DNA of 38,841 nucleotides. Source: Planctomycetota bacterium. GTDB lineage: Bacteria; Planctomycetota; UBA8742; JACQVU01; JANLHZ01. Location: positions 1 to 38,841 of the forward strand of contig JANLHZ010000315.1 of assembly GCA_024653775.1 (NCBI GenBank). The letters are read 5' to 3'. Both the position numbers and the translations under genes were made by a program. Shown here piece after piece: positions 21,465-31,149 of this stretch (position 1 is its first letter; every line of letters starts with the position of its first letter). Below the pieces are notes generated by a model. It did not search any database. It had not been told where the DNA came from and saw only the letters and a list, made by a program, of their open reading frames with translations.

Positions 21465-24400
21465 TTACTCGGTCCGCACCGCCGCGATCTCGCCGGAGTC
21501 GAGGAAAAGAATCGCGCTCTGGTTCGAGCCGGTGAAGATGAACGTCGCTTTGCTGACGCTGGCGTCCGCAATGCGAAGCGGGTAGCCCGCTCGCGCGGCG
21601 CCGTCCGGAGTAGCGACCGTCGAGACGTTCGGGCACGTGAGGCAGATCAGATCGCCGCTCGCGCCGATCATCCAGAGGTAGCCCGTTAGCCTGTTATAGA
21701 GCATTCCGCCGCTGACGAGATCGCCCCAGATCTGCTGAGAGTCCCGCGCAGGCGTAGGCGTATCGTAAATCCAGTCCGGATCGACGGTGCCGTCGTCTTT
21801 TACTTTCATCGCGTAAGTGTGTCCATTTTCGCGGTACGCGGCGAATACATGTGGAGCGCTGTAGTAACTCCTCATCGGATACACGAACGTCGCGGAGGCG
21901 CCTTCCGCGATCGCCTCGGCGGAGAGATCGAACGCGTCGAAAGGCGAAACCACATCTGAAAGGTTCGACTCCACGAGGAAGAAGTGGTCCACGTCGTCCG
22001 ACGTCATCCAGATCCTTCCCGGATTCGCGTATGGTCCGGGCATCGGCGTGAGATTCGTTCCATTAAGGGTGTTCCCGCCGCCTGTGACGTTCAGCGACGC
22101 AGTCGGCGTCAGAGTGTTATCGAGCTTGACGACGTCCGCGTCTCCCGCCGCGTTCGACTTCAGAACCGCAATGAACTCGCCGACGACGAACTGCGACAGC
22201 CCGAAGCGGTAATCGTAGTGCGGCGCGGATGCCTGCTGGTGGTAGTTCTTCGCGGTTCCGTAGCCTCCGGAGGCGGGGTCGTTGTCGATCATAATCGCAA
22301 CGGGGTTCGAATTGCTCCACGCACCGCCGGAGTGGCTTTCCGCCATGAAGCAGACGTCGTAATTGCCCTGCACGTTGAACGTCAGATGAGATACCGGCCC
22401 TTCGCTTACGGTGTACGACCACTCGAGAGTGGTTTCGTCGAAGCGGAGCGAGCTTGCGGAAAGCCCGCCGCTCTTGGCGTACGGCACGGCGATTTTAGCG
22501 ACGCTGTCGGAGCGTCCGTCGTTATCGTTATCGAAGACGATGAAGATGTCGTAGAGGTAGTCGGAGCCGCCGCCGTCGCGCTGGGTCCAGATGTTGATTT
22601 TCTCCACGGGTCCGGAGAACTCCCAGGCTGAGGTGAAGGAATACGTCTGCCCGGAGACGTTGTTATCAGTGGCGGAACTCAGCGTACCGCGGACGCCGGC
22701 GATCACGCTTCCGTCCGACGGATCGATCGCGACGAGCGCGTTCTGCCAGCGCGGCGTGGCGCTGTCGAGCGCGCCTGTCGTAAGCCAGACAAGCCCCGTG
22801 CCCGAGGAATCCCATCGGTAGGCGTTAACGGGTCCGATGCTGTCCGCTACCGTGAGGTCCGTCCTCGACCAGAGAATCTGTCCGATGTTCGACGTGTCGT
22901 CGTCGATTTCGTCCGCGCCGATGGTTGCTGGGGAGCCGCGGGGCTGGTTGTCGTAATCGAAGCCGACGGCGGACGTCGTCGCGCCTTCTATCGCGTTCGC
23001 CACGCTTGCGGCTCCGAGGTCGAGGTGGAGATCGTTTCGATCATAGTTTCCGCCGAAGTAATCCGCCGCGGTGACGCTTTCGAGGTTCTCGGTCTTCGTT
23101 CCCGCGGTAATCGCTCCCGTGGCGATGTTCCATTTCGCGGTCGTCGCGTCAATCGTTCCATCGACGCTGCAATGATAGACGTTCGCGCAGGGGTCGCTCG
23201 CGCCGACGTTTCCGAGCACGAAGCTGTTCTGAAGCGTGTACGTCGCTGCGTCGGGGAAATCGATGCTTCCGTAAATCGTTAGGCGGTTAAGTACGACGTT
23301 CGCCGGGAGCGAGTTGTAATCGACGTTGTGATCGCCCCACAGCGGGACCGAGTTTATCTGCGTGAGCGTGTGGCCGTCCGTGGTGTCCGGATCCTCGAGC
23401 GCATCTGAGAGCGCGGTATCGCCGTCGAAGATTTCGCCTGTGTCTTCGTTCATAACCGCTGGTTTTTCGCGGTACCAGTGGATACAGCCCGACGGGTCGT
23501 CGTCGTACGCTTCGCCGCCGATGGTGCCGGTGTCTTCGCCATAGATGGTAATATTAGTCGTGCCCGCGTCGGCTTTGATGTTCCTCGCGTTCGAAACGTT
23601 GGTCGTGTTGCCAAAGAACGTGTCCCACAGCGGAATCCATACGCTCGTCGGCGCTGTGCTCTGCGTGAAATCGATATAGCATTCGCCAGAGCCGGGGTGA
23701 TAATCGAAGTAGACATATTCCCAGGCCATCGGGAACGGAACACCTATGATGTTTACCGTGCAGCTCTCGATCTGGCAGTACTGGAAGTTCCAGCACGGTA
23801 CGGTTGGCGACGGAACGTTGAAGTCTATGTCCCAGGTTCCGCTCGACGCGTAGAGGACCGGCATATTGCTAGTGGACGTTCCGGTGAGATCGAGCATCCC
23901 ACCGTCGTTGACGGTGATCTTTTTCGCATTCGCCATCGTCAGCGAGGGAGCGTCGACGCCGTTCGCGTAGACGAGAAAATCGCCGTAGAGCGTGACGTCG
24001 CCCGAAATCGCTATCGCGCTGTCCGCGTCGCACTTCCAGATTCCGTTCGCGCCCACGCTTATATCCGCGAAGCTGCTACCGTTTCCAGGCGAGAACTGCC
24101 CGTCCGTCACAGTGAGAGTCCCAGTGACGCTTACTGCGTCCTGCGTTTGAACGTCGTTCGTGTCGTCCGGCGAGGCGTGGGTATTGACGATAGTCAGGTT
24201 GTAGAATGGGTTCGTCGTTCCGCTTGTAATGATCTGCGCGGCGCTTCCGTCGAACGTAACGGTGTCCGTGTTGCAAACGAAATCTCCGGTGCCCTGCGCT
24301 TCCCAGTTGCCGCTGGCGCTGATGTTCGTCCCAAATGAGTCGAGTTCCATTCCGGTTTCGATGGTGACGTCGCCGTTTACGTCGAGGTCGTAGGCGTTGG

Positions 24401-27400
24401 CATCGTCGAAAAGCAACAGATCGTGACTGACGAGCAGATCCCAGAGCGCGCTGCCTTCGTCGTAACAGTAGATGCGGAAAGCGCCCTTCATCTGTCCACC
24501 GGTGCCGCTGTATACACTCGCGCCATTTCCGTTCAGATATACGTAATGCCGCGCGTCGAGGGTTCCGCCGGACTGATTGAAGGTTCCCGCCTGCGATGAG
24601 CCGTCGCCGTTATGGAAATCCCGATCGGCGCTCGCGGAGTTCGTGCTCACCTGAAAAAGCGACGTTGTCGTGCTTCCCGACAGATTGACGGTGCCGTAGT
24701 TCTGAAAGCGTCCGGCGCAGTCAAGTGCGCCATCCGTATGATTCCATGTGCCGAGATTCGTCGCGCCGTAGCCGAGGCCGGAAGTGATGGTGAGCGTGCC
24801 CCCGCTCTGATCGAGGATTCCTCCGGGATCGACATGCACGGCATGGAAGTAGTTGTCGCTTAGCGAGTTCGTCAACGTGACGGTGCCGCCGTCCATATCG
24901 AGCGTGCCTCCGCTATCGACGAAAAGGCAGCAAACGTCCATGGTCGAGACGTTTACGGAGATTGTGCCGCTCGCTATCGAGAGTGTGCTCCCCGCGCCGC
25001 TTACGTAAATCGAAGGAAACTCCGCGGAAAGATCGGGCGCGTCGTTATTTACCCCCGCGTCGTCTCCGCCGTTTGCGTTCAGAGTCCCGCCGGTGACATT
25101 CAGAACGCCGTATACGCTGAGGCGGTCGCTAACTGTGATTGTCAGACCGCCGCCGATGCCGCGTGTCTCGCCACCCGCGATTTCAAGGCGATAGAACGTG
25201 GTATCGCCTGTGATGCTTCCCGTGCCAGCGCCGTCGAAATAAACGATGTTGCTTCCGCTTGTGAAGGTGCCGCTCAAGGTCCAATCTCCCGCAACTTCGA
25301 GCGTTTTCCCGTTGCAACCGAGGGTACAGGCGCTTTTGATGTCGATGTTCCCGTCGATATCACAAGTCTGCTGGGAAGTATTATTCCATAGACTGACGGT
25401 GTGCGCGTTCGTTCCGTCGCCTATATCGATATTGTTGAAATTGAAATTCGTCGGCTCTTCGATGCGGATCGTCTGCGCGTTTGTCGATCCGAAAACGACC
25501 TTCCCGCCGGCGGGCGTGAAATTGCATCCGCCGGCGGCGTAGAACGCGCCGTAGGTTCCGTCGTCCGCGGCGTTAATTGTTATCGTTCCCGCGCTTATGT
25601 CTTCGGCGCTTCCGGAGAGAAATGAAAATGGCGCGTAGGTTCTCGATCCCGCGATGCTAATGGCGCCCGCTGCATTCGTCATTACCAGAGTACCGCCCTG
25701 AAAAACGTAAAGACCTCCAGTTAGCGCGAGAGAGTATGCGTCAATCGAGAATTTGCCCTCGTCGATGTAAACGTGACCGAATCCTGAATTCTGCGCGAGG
25801 GTGACGGACGAAGTCGGTCCGCTTTTCGCGATGTGTAGCGCGAAGTCCCGCGCCGCGCCGCTTGTTGTAAGCGTGGTGTTCGATCCGCCGTCGAGGAATA
25901 GTCCTCCGTCGTAGTCCACGGAATCGCCTTCGCTGATGTCGATCGTCGTGGACGCGCCAAAGTCGATATTACCGGCGCAGGCAACGATCTCATTTACCCC
26001 GGCGTCATCGACATCGAGCGTCCCCGTTCCGCTGACTGTAATGTTCCCCTCGACGTCGAGGTAGGTCGTCTGATCGCCTGCTGTGGTGAACGCGAGGGAC
26101 GCGCCCGTCTCCACGGTAACATTTCCGAGAACGTGGACTATAACAGACGTGTCGGCCGCGGTGCTCGCTCCGGTGACGGTGAGATTGCGAAAGCAGTCGT
26201 CCGCTGATCCATCCCATTTGCCCGTAATCGATTGCGCTCCGCCCCCATCGAGGCTGACGGTTCCAGACGCGCCAGGAATGAACTTTCCACTGTTATCGAG
26301 GTCTCCGGCGACACTTAACGTATGCGTGGTCATGGTCAAGGTCGCCGCCACGACGAAATCGCCGTCGAAGTTCATGTTGCTTGCTATGGTGGTCGTTCCC
26401 GAGAATACGCGGAAGTCCGCGTTGATCGTCCCCGACCCTGACATAGATACATCGTTGTTGGTATCGAAATCCCTGGTGCCGTCGTAAACGTCCGTCGCGG
26501 AAATCGTGCCGTCGATGACGATGCTTTCGCCATCGGAGGTGGAACTGTAGATGTCTATGGTTTCTCCAGTTGCTACAGTGATCTGTCCGGAACTTGAAAC
26601 GATGAAGTTCCCGTGGACCTTTAGACGATCGCCGCCGGAAGGATTGAGCGTCATGTTTGCGGTGGACGCGATAGTGAGATGATGGAAGTCGGTGGTCAAG
26701 CCTTTGATGTTTCCTGTGCCGTCGAAAACAACGGTTCCCGTGCCGCGAGTGAACGATCCGTCGTACACCCACGATCCATCGACGTTTATCTGGTGTGTGG
26801 TCATCACGAAAGTCGCGCCGGTGTTTATAATAAAGTCGCCGTCTATGTCGAGGTTGCTGGTAAGGGTGCAAATCCCCGCGAAAACGCGGAAGTCGCCGCC
26901 GATGGTTCCGGAGCCTCCGATGTCGCAGGTGTTGTTTACGTCGATATCGCGGGTCTCGTCGTGAACGTCCGTCGCGGTGATGTCACCGGCGAAGGTTATC
27001 GTTTCGCTCGACGCGCTCGCAGAGTAGATGTCGAGCGCGTTGCCGGAGTTTATCGCGATGTTCGACCCGGACACGGAATCGAACGAGCCGTAGACGTACA
27101 CCTTCTTGCCGGAGGTGAGTCCGAGAGTCGTACTTGCGCCTGATGCGAAAGTCAGATTGTTGAACTGGCAGTGATACGATCCGGAGATGGCGCCGGTGCC
27201 GCTGAATGTGACGGTTCCCGTTCCGTAGGTGAACGCGCTGTCGCTTGCGCTGTTCGTCCAGCTTTTGACCGTAATCGGCGTTGTGCTCGTCGTGAGAGTA
27301 TCTCCCGCGGTGATCGTCAGCGTTCCGCGCACGTCGAGATCGTACGAGCCGGAAAGCGTGATCGCGTCGTCGATCGTTAGGTTGTAGATGTAGCTGCTCG

Positions 27401-29777
27401 CGTCGTTTGCGTAGATGTAATCGCTCGTCGAACCCGTTGCGCTCATGTTGATCGTCCCACCCGTCGCGGTAACGGTGCAGTCGTTGCTCAGGTAAAGGTA
27501 ACCGCCGACGTAGAGCGTCGCGCTTCCCGACATCGTGTACGTGCAGCCTGAATTGAAATTCGCGTCGGCGATTGTAGAGTCGTTCCCGGTGCGCATCGAT
27601 CCTCCGGAGTGGGTGAAGGCGCCGTTGTTTTCGAGTTCGTCGTCTATGTTGAACGTGCCGCCCGACATCAGCAGCGTGCCGTCGTTCGTTAAGTCCCACC
27701 ACCATGTGGTTGTGCTGTTCGACATGTTGACGGTGCCCGCGGTCATATCGAAAGTTCCGCCGCTTTCGATGTGCATCGCGTAACTGTAGTCGTCGTTTAT
27801 GGTCGCGGTGAGGTTCAGCGTCCCACCGTCCATATCCATCCGTCCGCCGCTCTTGATGTCGAGGCGTTTGATGTCGTCCGCAACGTAGCTCGCGTTTATC
27901 GTGCCCGACGTCATCGTGAGCGTCCCGGACAGGCTTATCGCGATGCTGCTCGTGGCGTTCTGAACAGTGAGCGTCCCGCCGCTAACGGTTACGCTTCCGC
28001 CGGAGTTTATCGTGAGACTGTTCACCGTCACTGTCCCGCTCGAAATATTAGGGTAGTTCGGACAGCCGGAGGGAATCGTCACCGCCGCTGTTGACGTCGG
28101 CACGACCCAGTCGTCCCAGTTGCCGTCGTTTGTCCAGTCGCCGCTGTATCTGCCCGCCCAGCGGTTGGCGGTGCCGCCGTAGTAGATGTTCATCGTCGCT
28201 GCGTAGGACGCGCCGCGTTCGTAAGCGCTGATCCATCGATAGCTTCCGCCGGCGGTGGAGTCGGTCTCCCAAATGCAGACCATCGCGTTCCCGCTCGACC
28301 ACCCGCCACGGCTTACGACCTCCTGTACTGGTCCCTTCATCGGATGGAGTATCCACCTCGAGTCCGCGCCCCAGGAACTGCTTGAGTCGTAAGTCACCGA
28401 TGCGGAGGTTTTCGTACGCGAACTGATACCCGTGCCGCTGAAATCCACCGCGTTGTCGACGTCGTTCCAGTAGAAGACGGTATCGATCGTGTTAGTGTAG
28501 TTGCTCGAATACGAAGTGAATTCGAAGTCCGCGCCGTCGATCGAGGTGCCCTGCGCGATGGTGACGCTCGGGAAGTAAAAGCCGGACTCGTAATAAGGCG
28601 CGGCCTCCGTGTCGTGCTTGCCGACCTTCAGGAAGTTCGCGGCGGGATCGTACCCGGCTGCGCTGTACTGATACGCGTCCTGATTGTTCCCCGCGACGTC
28701 CTTCGAGACAGTCGGGTCGATCGCCACTGGGAAGCTTCTGTTCTCGTCCTTCAGCCACGAAACTGGAACCAGAACGGAAATGTACGCGCCGTCCGAAGTC
28801 GGCTCGACGCGGTACGAAAGCCAGAGCATCGCGGCGTCGCGGTTCGTGTACTCCTCGGACGGAAGGATCGCCTCGTGCGCAATCGGCTTCGGGAACGCGC
28901 AGACCGCCAAGTCGTCCGCGTTCCTGATTTCCACAGCGGTCGTAACTACCCGCGTATCGACGATCTTTAGCCCGTCCACCGCGAAATAGAAACCCTCTGG
29001 AAGAATGACCCGCTCGCGGAATTCGAGATTGCCCGTCTCGCCTTCGATCTGTGGAAATAGATCGTTTATAACGTAATCGTGTTTGATCCTTCCGGGATAG
29101 ACCTTGAAGCGCTGGTCGATCCCCGCGAATGACGACGGAAACGAGATCTCGTCGCCCGAGACTTCCGCGTCCGCCGTGCTCCGGCTCCAGACAAGCTTCG
29201 TTTCGCCTTCCACCGACGTCCACCTGATTTCGTTTTCGTTCCACACTGAAATCGAGTCCGAGGTTTCCGCGATTTCGATCCGTACCGCATCGTCGCCTGT
29301 CACCGGAAACGTCGATCTAAGGGAATTCGTCTCGTTTTTGAAACCGCCTGAATCAGCCACGATCGTCGTGTTAATCGTCTGCCACTCACCCGCTGAATCG
29401 ATGTAGTTCACGGGCACCTGCGAAAACGTAGCGACGTATCCGCCGTCCTCGCGGAGATAATGACGTCCGTACTCACTTCGAAGCTCGGCGATCTCGTTCT
29501 CCGGCCTGATGTCCTTCTTGCGTTCGAGCATCTCCGGTGAGCCAGCCGCGCTAAGCTGCCCGCGCAGAGTAGACGGAACCTCGCCCGCCTCCTCAGGAAC
29601 TTTCGAGGCGTCCACTGGCGCCGGCGCGACGTCGGGACCTTCTTTCGACTCCTCGGCTATTTTCGTCATGTCGAGGACGGCAGGATCGCATGATGCGAGC
29701 GTGGATACGAACGCGACCGCGAACGCGACAAGCGCGATCCCGCTGACGATGCGCAAAAACAGTCCTTTCACTTCCAT
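21465..29777 (-). CDS. Giant surface lipoprotein with DNRLRE-like and beta-helix repeat regions
   Basis: 2770 residues. The signal peptide ends in a lipobox LASC with Cys30 and Asp at +2. Residues 100-360 resemble the N-terminal region of RHS/wall-associated proteins (YLREDGGYVATFSQVP, DSAGEWQTINTTIV), followed by a DNRLRE-like segment (KVGKHDTEAAPYYESGFYF). From about residue 535 a long array of short beta strands begins (VTIPSGCPNYPNISSGTVTV, then LTINSGG, GTVTFSGTG, FNNLTFASG), typical of right-handed beta-helix adhesins. It ends near the family-like stretch GFDYDNQPRGSPATIGADE. A globular C-terminal part of about 430 residues follows. Two 159-residue units are clearly duplicated. Likely roles are adhesion or matrix binding. 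A promoter candidate lies 66-94 nt upstream. Asp at +2 would keep a lipoprotein at the inner membrane in enterics; whether that rule holds here is unknown. Confidence 0.8.
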   Translation of the reverse strand: MEVKGLFLRIVSGIALVAFAVAFVSTLASCDPAVLDMTKIAEESKEGPDVAPAPVDASKVPEEAGEVPSTLRGQLSAAGSPEMLERKKDIRPENEIAELRSEYGRHYLREDGGYVATFSQVPVNYIDSAGEWQTINTTIVADSGGFKNETNSLRSTFPVTGDDAVRIEIAETSDSISVWNENEIRWTSVEGETKLVWSRSTADAEVSGDEISFPSSFAGIDQRFKVYPGRIKHDYVINDLFPQIEGETGNLEFRERVILPEGFYFAVDGLKIVDTRVVTTAVEIRNADDLAVCAFPKPIAHEAILPSEEYTNRDAAMLWLSYRVEPTSDGAYISVLVPVSWLKDENRSFPVAIDPTVSKDVAGNNQDAYQYSAAGYDPAANFLKVGKHDTEAAPYYESGFYFPSVTIAQGTSIDGADFEFTSYSSNYTNTIDTVFYWNDVDNAVDFSGTGISSRTKTSASVTYDSSSSWGADSRWILHPMKGPVQEVVSRGGWSSGNAMVCIWETDSTAGGSYRWISAYERGASYAATMNIYYGGTANRWAGRYSGDWTNDGNWDDWVVPTSTAAVTIPSGCPNYPNISSGTVTVNSLTINSGGSVTVSGGTLTVQNATSSIAISLSGTLTMTSGTINASYVADDIKRLDIKSGGRMDMDGGTLNLTATINDDYSYAMHIESGGTFDMTAGTVNMSNSTTTWWWDLTNDGTLLMSGGTFNIDDELENNGAFTHSGGSMRTGNDSTIADANFNSGCTYTMSGSATLYVGGYLYLSNDCTVTATGGTINMSATGSTSDYIYANDASSYIYNLTIDDAITLSGSYDLDVRGTLTITAGDTLTTSTTPITVKSWTNSASDSAFTYGTGTVTFSGTGAISGSYHCQFNNLTFASGASTTLGLTSGKKVYVYGSFDSVSGSNIAINSGNALDIYSASASSETITFAGDITATDVHDETRDIDVNNTCDIGGSGTIGGDFRVFAGICTLTSNLDIDGDFIINTGATFVMTTHQINVDGSWVYDGSFTRGTGTVVFDGTGNIKGLTTDFHHLTIASTANMTLNPSGGDRLKVHGNFIVSSSGQITVATGETIDIYSSTSDGESIVIDGTISATDVYDGTRDFDTNNDVSMSGSGTINADFRVFSGTTTIASNMNFDGDFVVAATLTMTTHTLSVAGDLDNSGKFIPGASGTVSLDGGGAQSITGKWDGSADDCFRNLTVTGASTAADTSVIVHVLGNVTVETGASLAFTTAGDQTTYLDVEGNITVSGTGTLDVDDAGVNEIVACAGNIDFGASTTIDISEGDSVDYDGGLFLDGGSNTTLTTSGAARDFALHIAKSGPTSSVTLAQNSGFGHVYIDEGKFSIDAYSLALTGGLYVFQGGTLVMTNAAGAISIAGSRTYAPFSFLSGSAEDISAGTITINAADDGTYGAFYAAGGCNFTPAGGKVVFGSTNAQTIRIEEPTNFNFNNIDIGDGTNAHTVSLWNNTSQQTCDIDGNIDIKSACTLGCNGKTLEVAGDWTLSGTFTSGSNIVYFDGAGTGSITGDTTFYRLEIAGGETRGIGGGLTITVSDRLSVYGVLNVTGGTLNANGGDDAGVNNDAPDLSAEFPSIYVSGAGSTLSIASGTISVNVSTMDVCCLFVDSGGTLDMDGGTVTLTNSLSDNYFHAVHVDPGGILDQSGGTLTITSGLGYGATNLGTWNHTDGALDCAGRFQNYGTVNLSGSTTTSLFQVSTNSASADRDFHNGDGSSQAGTFNQSGGTLDARHYVYLNGNGASVYSGTGGQMKGAFRIYCYDEGSALWDLLVSHDLLLFDDANAYDLDVNGDVTIETGMELDSFGTNISASGNWEAQGTGDFVCNTDTVTFDGSAAQIITSGTTNPFYNLTIVNTHASPDDTNDVQTQDAVSVTGTLTVTDGQFSPGNGSSFADISVGANGIWKCDADSAIAISGDVTLYGDFLVYANGVDAPSLTMANAKKITVNDGGMLDLTGTSTSNMPVLYASSGTWDIDFNVPSPTVPCWNFQYCQIESCTVNIIGVPFPMAWEYVYFDYHPGSGECYIDFTQSTAPTSVWIPLWDTFFGNTTNVSNARNIKADAGTTNITIYGEDTGTIGGEAYDDDPSGCIHWYREKPAVMNEDTGEIFDGDTALSDALEDPDTTDGHTLTQINSVPLWGDHNVDYNSLPANVVLNRLTIYGSIDFPDAATYTLQNSFVLGNVGASDPCANVYHCSVDGTIDATTAKWNIATGAITAGTKTENLESVTAADYFGGNYDRNDLHLDLGAASVANAIEGATTSAVGFDYDNQPRGSPATIGADEIDDDTSNIGQILWSRTDLTVADSIGPVNAYRWDSSGTGLVWLTTGALDSATPRWQNALVAIDPSDGSVIAGVRGTLSSATDNNVSGQTYSFTSAWEFSGPVEKINIWTQRDGGGSDYLYDIFIVFDNDNDGRSDSVAKIAVPYAKSGGLSASSLRFDETTLEWSYTVSEGPVSHLTFNVQGNYDVCFMAESHSGGAWSNSNPVAIMIDNDPASGGYGTAKNYHQQASAPHYDYRFGLSQFVVGEFIAVLKSNAAGDADVVKLDNTLTPTASLNVTGGGNTLNGTNLTPMPGPYANPGRIWMTSDDVDHFFLVESNLSDVVSPFDAFDLSAEAIAEGASATFVYPMRSYYSAPHVFAAYRENGHTYAMKVKDDGTVDPDWIYDTPTPARDSQQIWGDLVSGGMLYNRLTGYLWMIGASGDLICLTCPNVSTVATPDGAARAGYPLRIADASVSKATFIFTGSNQSAILFLDSGEIAAVRTE
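26280..27230 (-). repeat. 159-residue (477-bp) tandem repeat in the giant lipoprotein
   Basis: Two adjacent units share the order GTV(T/V)F(S/D)GTG, F(N/H)(N/H)LT(F/I)AS, (S/T)ATDV(H/Y)D(E/G)TRD, FRVF(A/S)G and MTTH(Q/T). Equivalent DNA points at 26961 and 26484 are 477 nt apart. A third partial unit begins near 26280 (GTVSLDGGG). Boundaries are approximate. Confidence 0.75.
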
Positions 29778-29842
29778 CCGGCGGTTTTCCAGTCAAATAG
29801 GGCGAACAATACAATCATACCCGAAACACATAGGTTCCGGAA

Positions 29843-29871
29843 ATTTTATTTACGTGTAGATAATTGTGCAA
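29843..29871 (-). promoter_or_regulatory. Candidate promoter of the giant lipoprotein operon
   Basis: On the minus strand TTGCAC and TAAAAT are exactly 17 nt apart, 66-94 nt upstream of the ATG at 29777, in an AT-rich stretch. Motif match only. Confidence 0.5.
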
Positions 29872-30047
29872 AGTTACACGCGATGCGCGTTGGTTCGACA
29901 AACCACGCCGAATCGTTCATACCAACCACATTTGACAGCCATGTTTTGAGGGAGTCGCGTACTCGTGAGAGAATGTTTTCCAGATAACGGTGGATCAAAA
30001 AAACGCCTTACGGTGCTACTACGAACGCGATCTACCACGTCATCCAT

Positions 30048-30077
30048 GTGCCGGGCACTTTTGAAAGTGACCGGCAC
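30048..30077. repeat. Dispersed palindromic repeat, copy 2
   Basis: GTGCCGGGCACT, then TTTGA, then AAGTGACCGGCAC: the same arms as 18264-18292, with the loop differing by one base in length. Both copies follow a CAT triplet. Confidence 0.8.
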
Positions 30078-30153
30078 ATCCCGTCAGCAGACTTTCGAAC
30101 CTGAGGAGATAATCCAATCCCGGCTCACCAATCAAACGTTTTGCTTCGGTGAA

Positions 30154-31149
30154 TCACGTTTTCGGATCGTCCGCGGATTCTTTCGCCGCGATGCGTCTGG
30201 ATAGAGACCTGTTCAATAATATTACAATTCCAATAGCCGCGAGGAACAGGAAGAAAAGGTACGGCTTCAAACCGTTTTCGCTTTCGTCGCGGGGCGGGAC
30301 GATCGGCGCCGGCTCTACCGCGGGCGCTACGACTTCCGGAATTCGATTCGCCTCCGTCGTCGCTTCCGGAAGCGCGGGTTCCAGCACGTTCTGAGATTCC
30401 GGCGGTTCCGGGAACCGTTCCGCGGCGACGATGCTGCTCATTTGATTTTCGAGAAGGTTGATCCTGGATTTCATCTCGGCGAGGTTAGCATTCTCGATCC
30501 GTTGATTGTGCTCGAAGTTTCGTTTGCTCTGAAGGGCGGAATAAAGCGACTCCTCGGAACTTTCGAAATCTTTCTCGTCGAAAAGCGCGGGGTGGAGGGA
30601 CGCGATATCGCGAATCTGCATGAATCCCGTTGCAATCTCGTCAAGCACATCGATTTGCTTTTCGCGAAGCTCGACCACGATTTCGAGAGTATCCGTCACC
30701 TCGCGGCTTTTCGTTATCAGTTCCGTCAGCGCGGTTTTCTGCGCTTCCACGCTATCCTCTGTGAGTAGAATTTCGTTTGCGGATCGTAGTTCGCCAAGCT
30801 CATCGTTCTGTTCGATCAGCTTTTTCATAAGGTTCTGATCATGGTTGCTGAGATCTTCGAGGGACTTGAACGACTCTCGCACTTCCGCACTGAGGAAGTC
30901 GAACCGCTCCCGCGCCGCGACGTCCTCAGCGGTGACGGGCGTTTCCGCGACTTCTTCCTCCGCGGCGGGCTGATCCTCGTTTACATGGGCCTGCGTGCAG
31001 GACGAAAAACTCGACAACGCGAACGTCGCAAGTAGCGGGAACGCCGCGAATCCCCATTTTCCGCGGGTGACATTCCGCGCGAAGATTTTCGCGATCCGTG
31101 TTTCTTCGCCTTGCGATCGACTATCGCTTGTTAGGGTTTTCGATTCCAT
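30154..31149 (-). CDS. Bitopic lipoprotein with central coiled coil and C-terminal membrane anchor
   Basis: 331 residues from the ATG at 31149, chosen because an earlier ATG at 31185 would deepen the overlap with the kinase gene and lengthen an already long n-region. A hydrophobic segment (AAFPLLATFALSSFSSC) ends in a lipobox-like site at Cys51. Residues 85-260 are predicted helical, rich in Glu, Leu, Lys and Ser (SFKSLEDLSNHDQNLMKKLI, LRSANEILLTEDSVEAQKT), consistent with a coiled coil. A Pro/Glu-rich segment follows, then a C-terminal span (YLFFLFLAAIGIVILL) and a basic tail. If both ends are membrane-linked, the coil could form a loop or bridge in the periplasm. It overlaps the upstream kinase gene by 29 nt, so the two are likely coexpressed. 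Function unknown. Confidence 0.75.
   Translation of the reverse strand: MESKTLTSDSRSQGEETRIAKIFARNVTRGKWGFAAFPLLATFALSSFSSCTQAHVNEDQPAAEEEVAETPVTAEDVAARERFDFLSAEVRESFKSLEDLSNHDQNLMKKLIEQNDELGELRSANEILLTEDSVEAQKTALTELITKSREVTDTLEIVVELREKQIDVLDEIATGFMQIRDIASLHPALFDEKDFESSEESLYSALQSKRNFEHNQRIENANLAEMKSRINLLENQMSSIVAAERFPEPPESQNVLEPALPEATTEANRIPEVVAPAVEPAPIVPPRDESENGLKPYLFFLFLAAIGIVILLNRSLSRRIAAKESADDPKT

Larger units (their letters stand above)
29778..30153. other. 376-nt intergenic region
   Basis: Between the bitopic lipoprotein gene and the giant lipoprotein gene, both minus strand. It contains the promoter candidate at 29843-29871 and the second GTGCCGG palindrome at 30048-30077. I see no gene in the rest. 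Confidence 0.7.
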
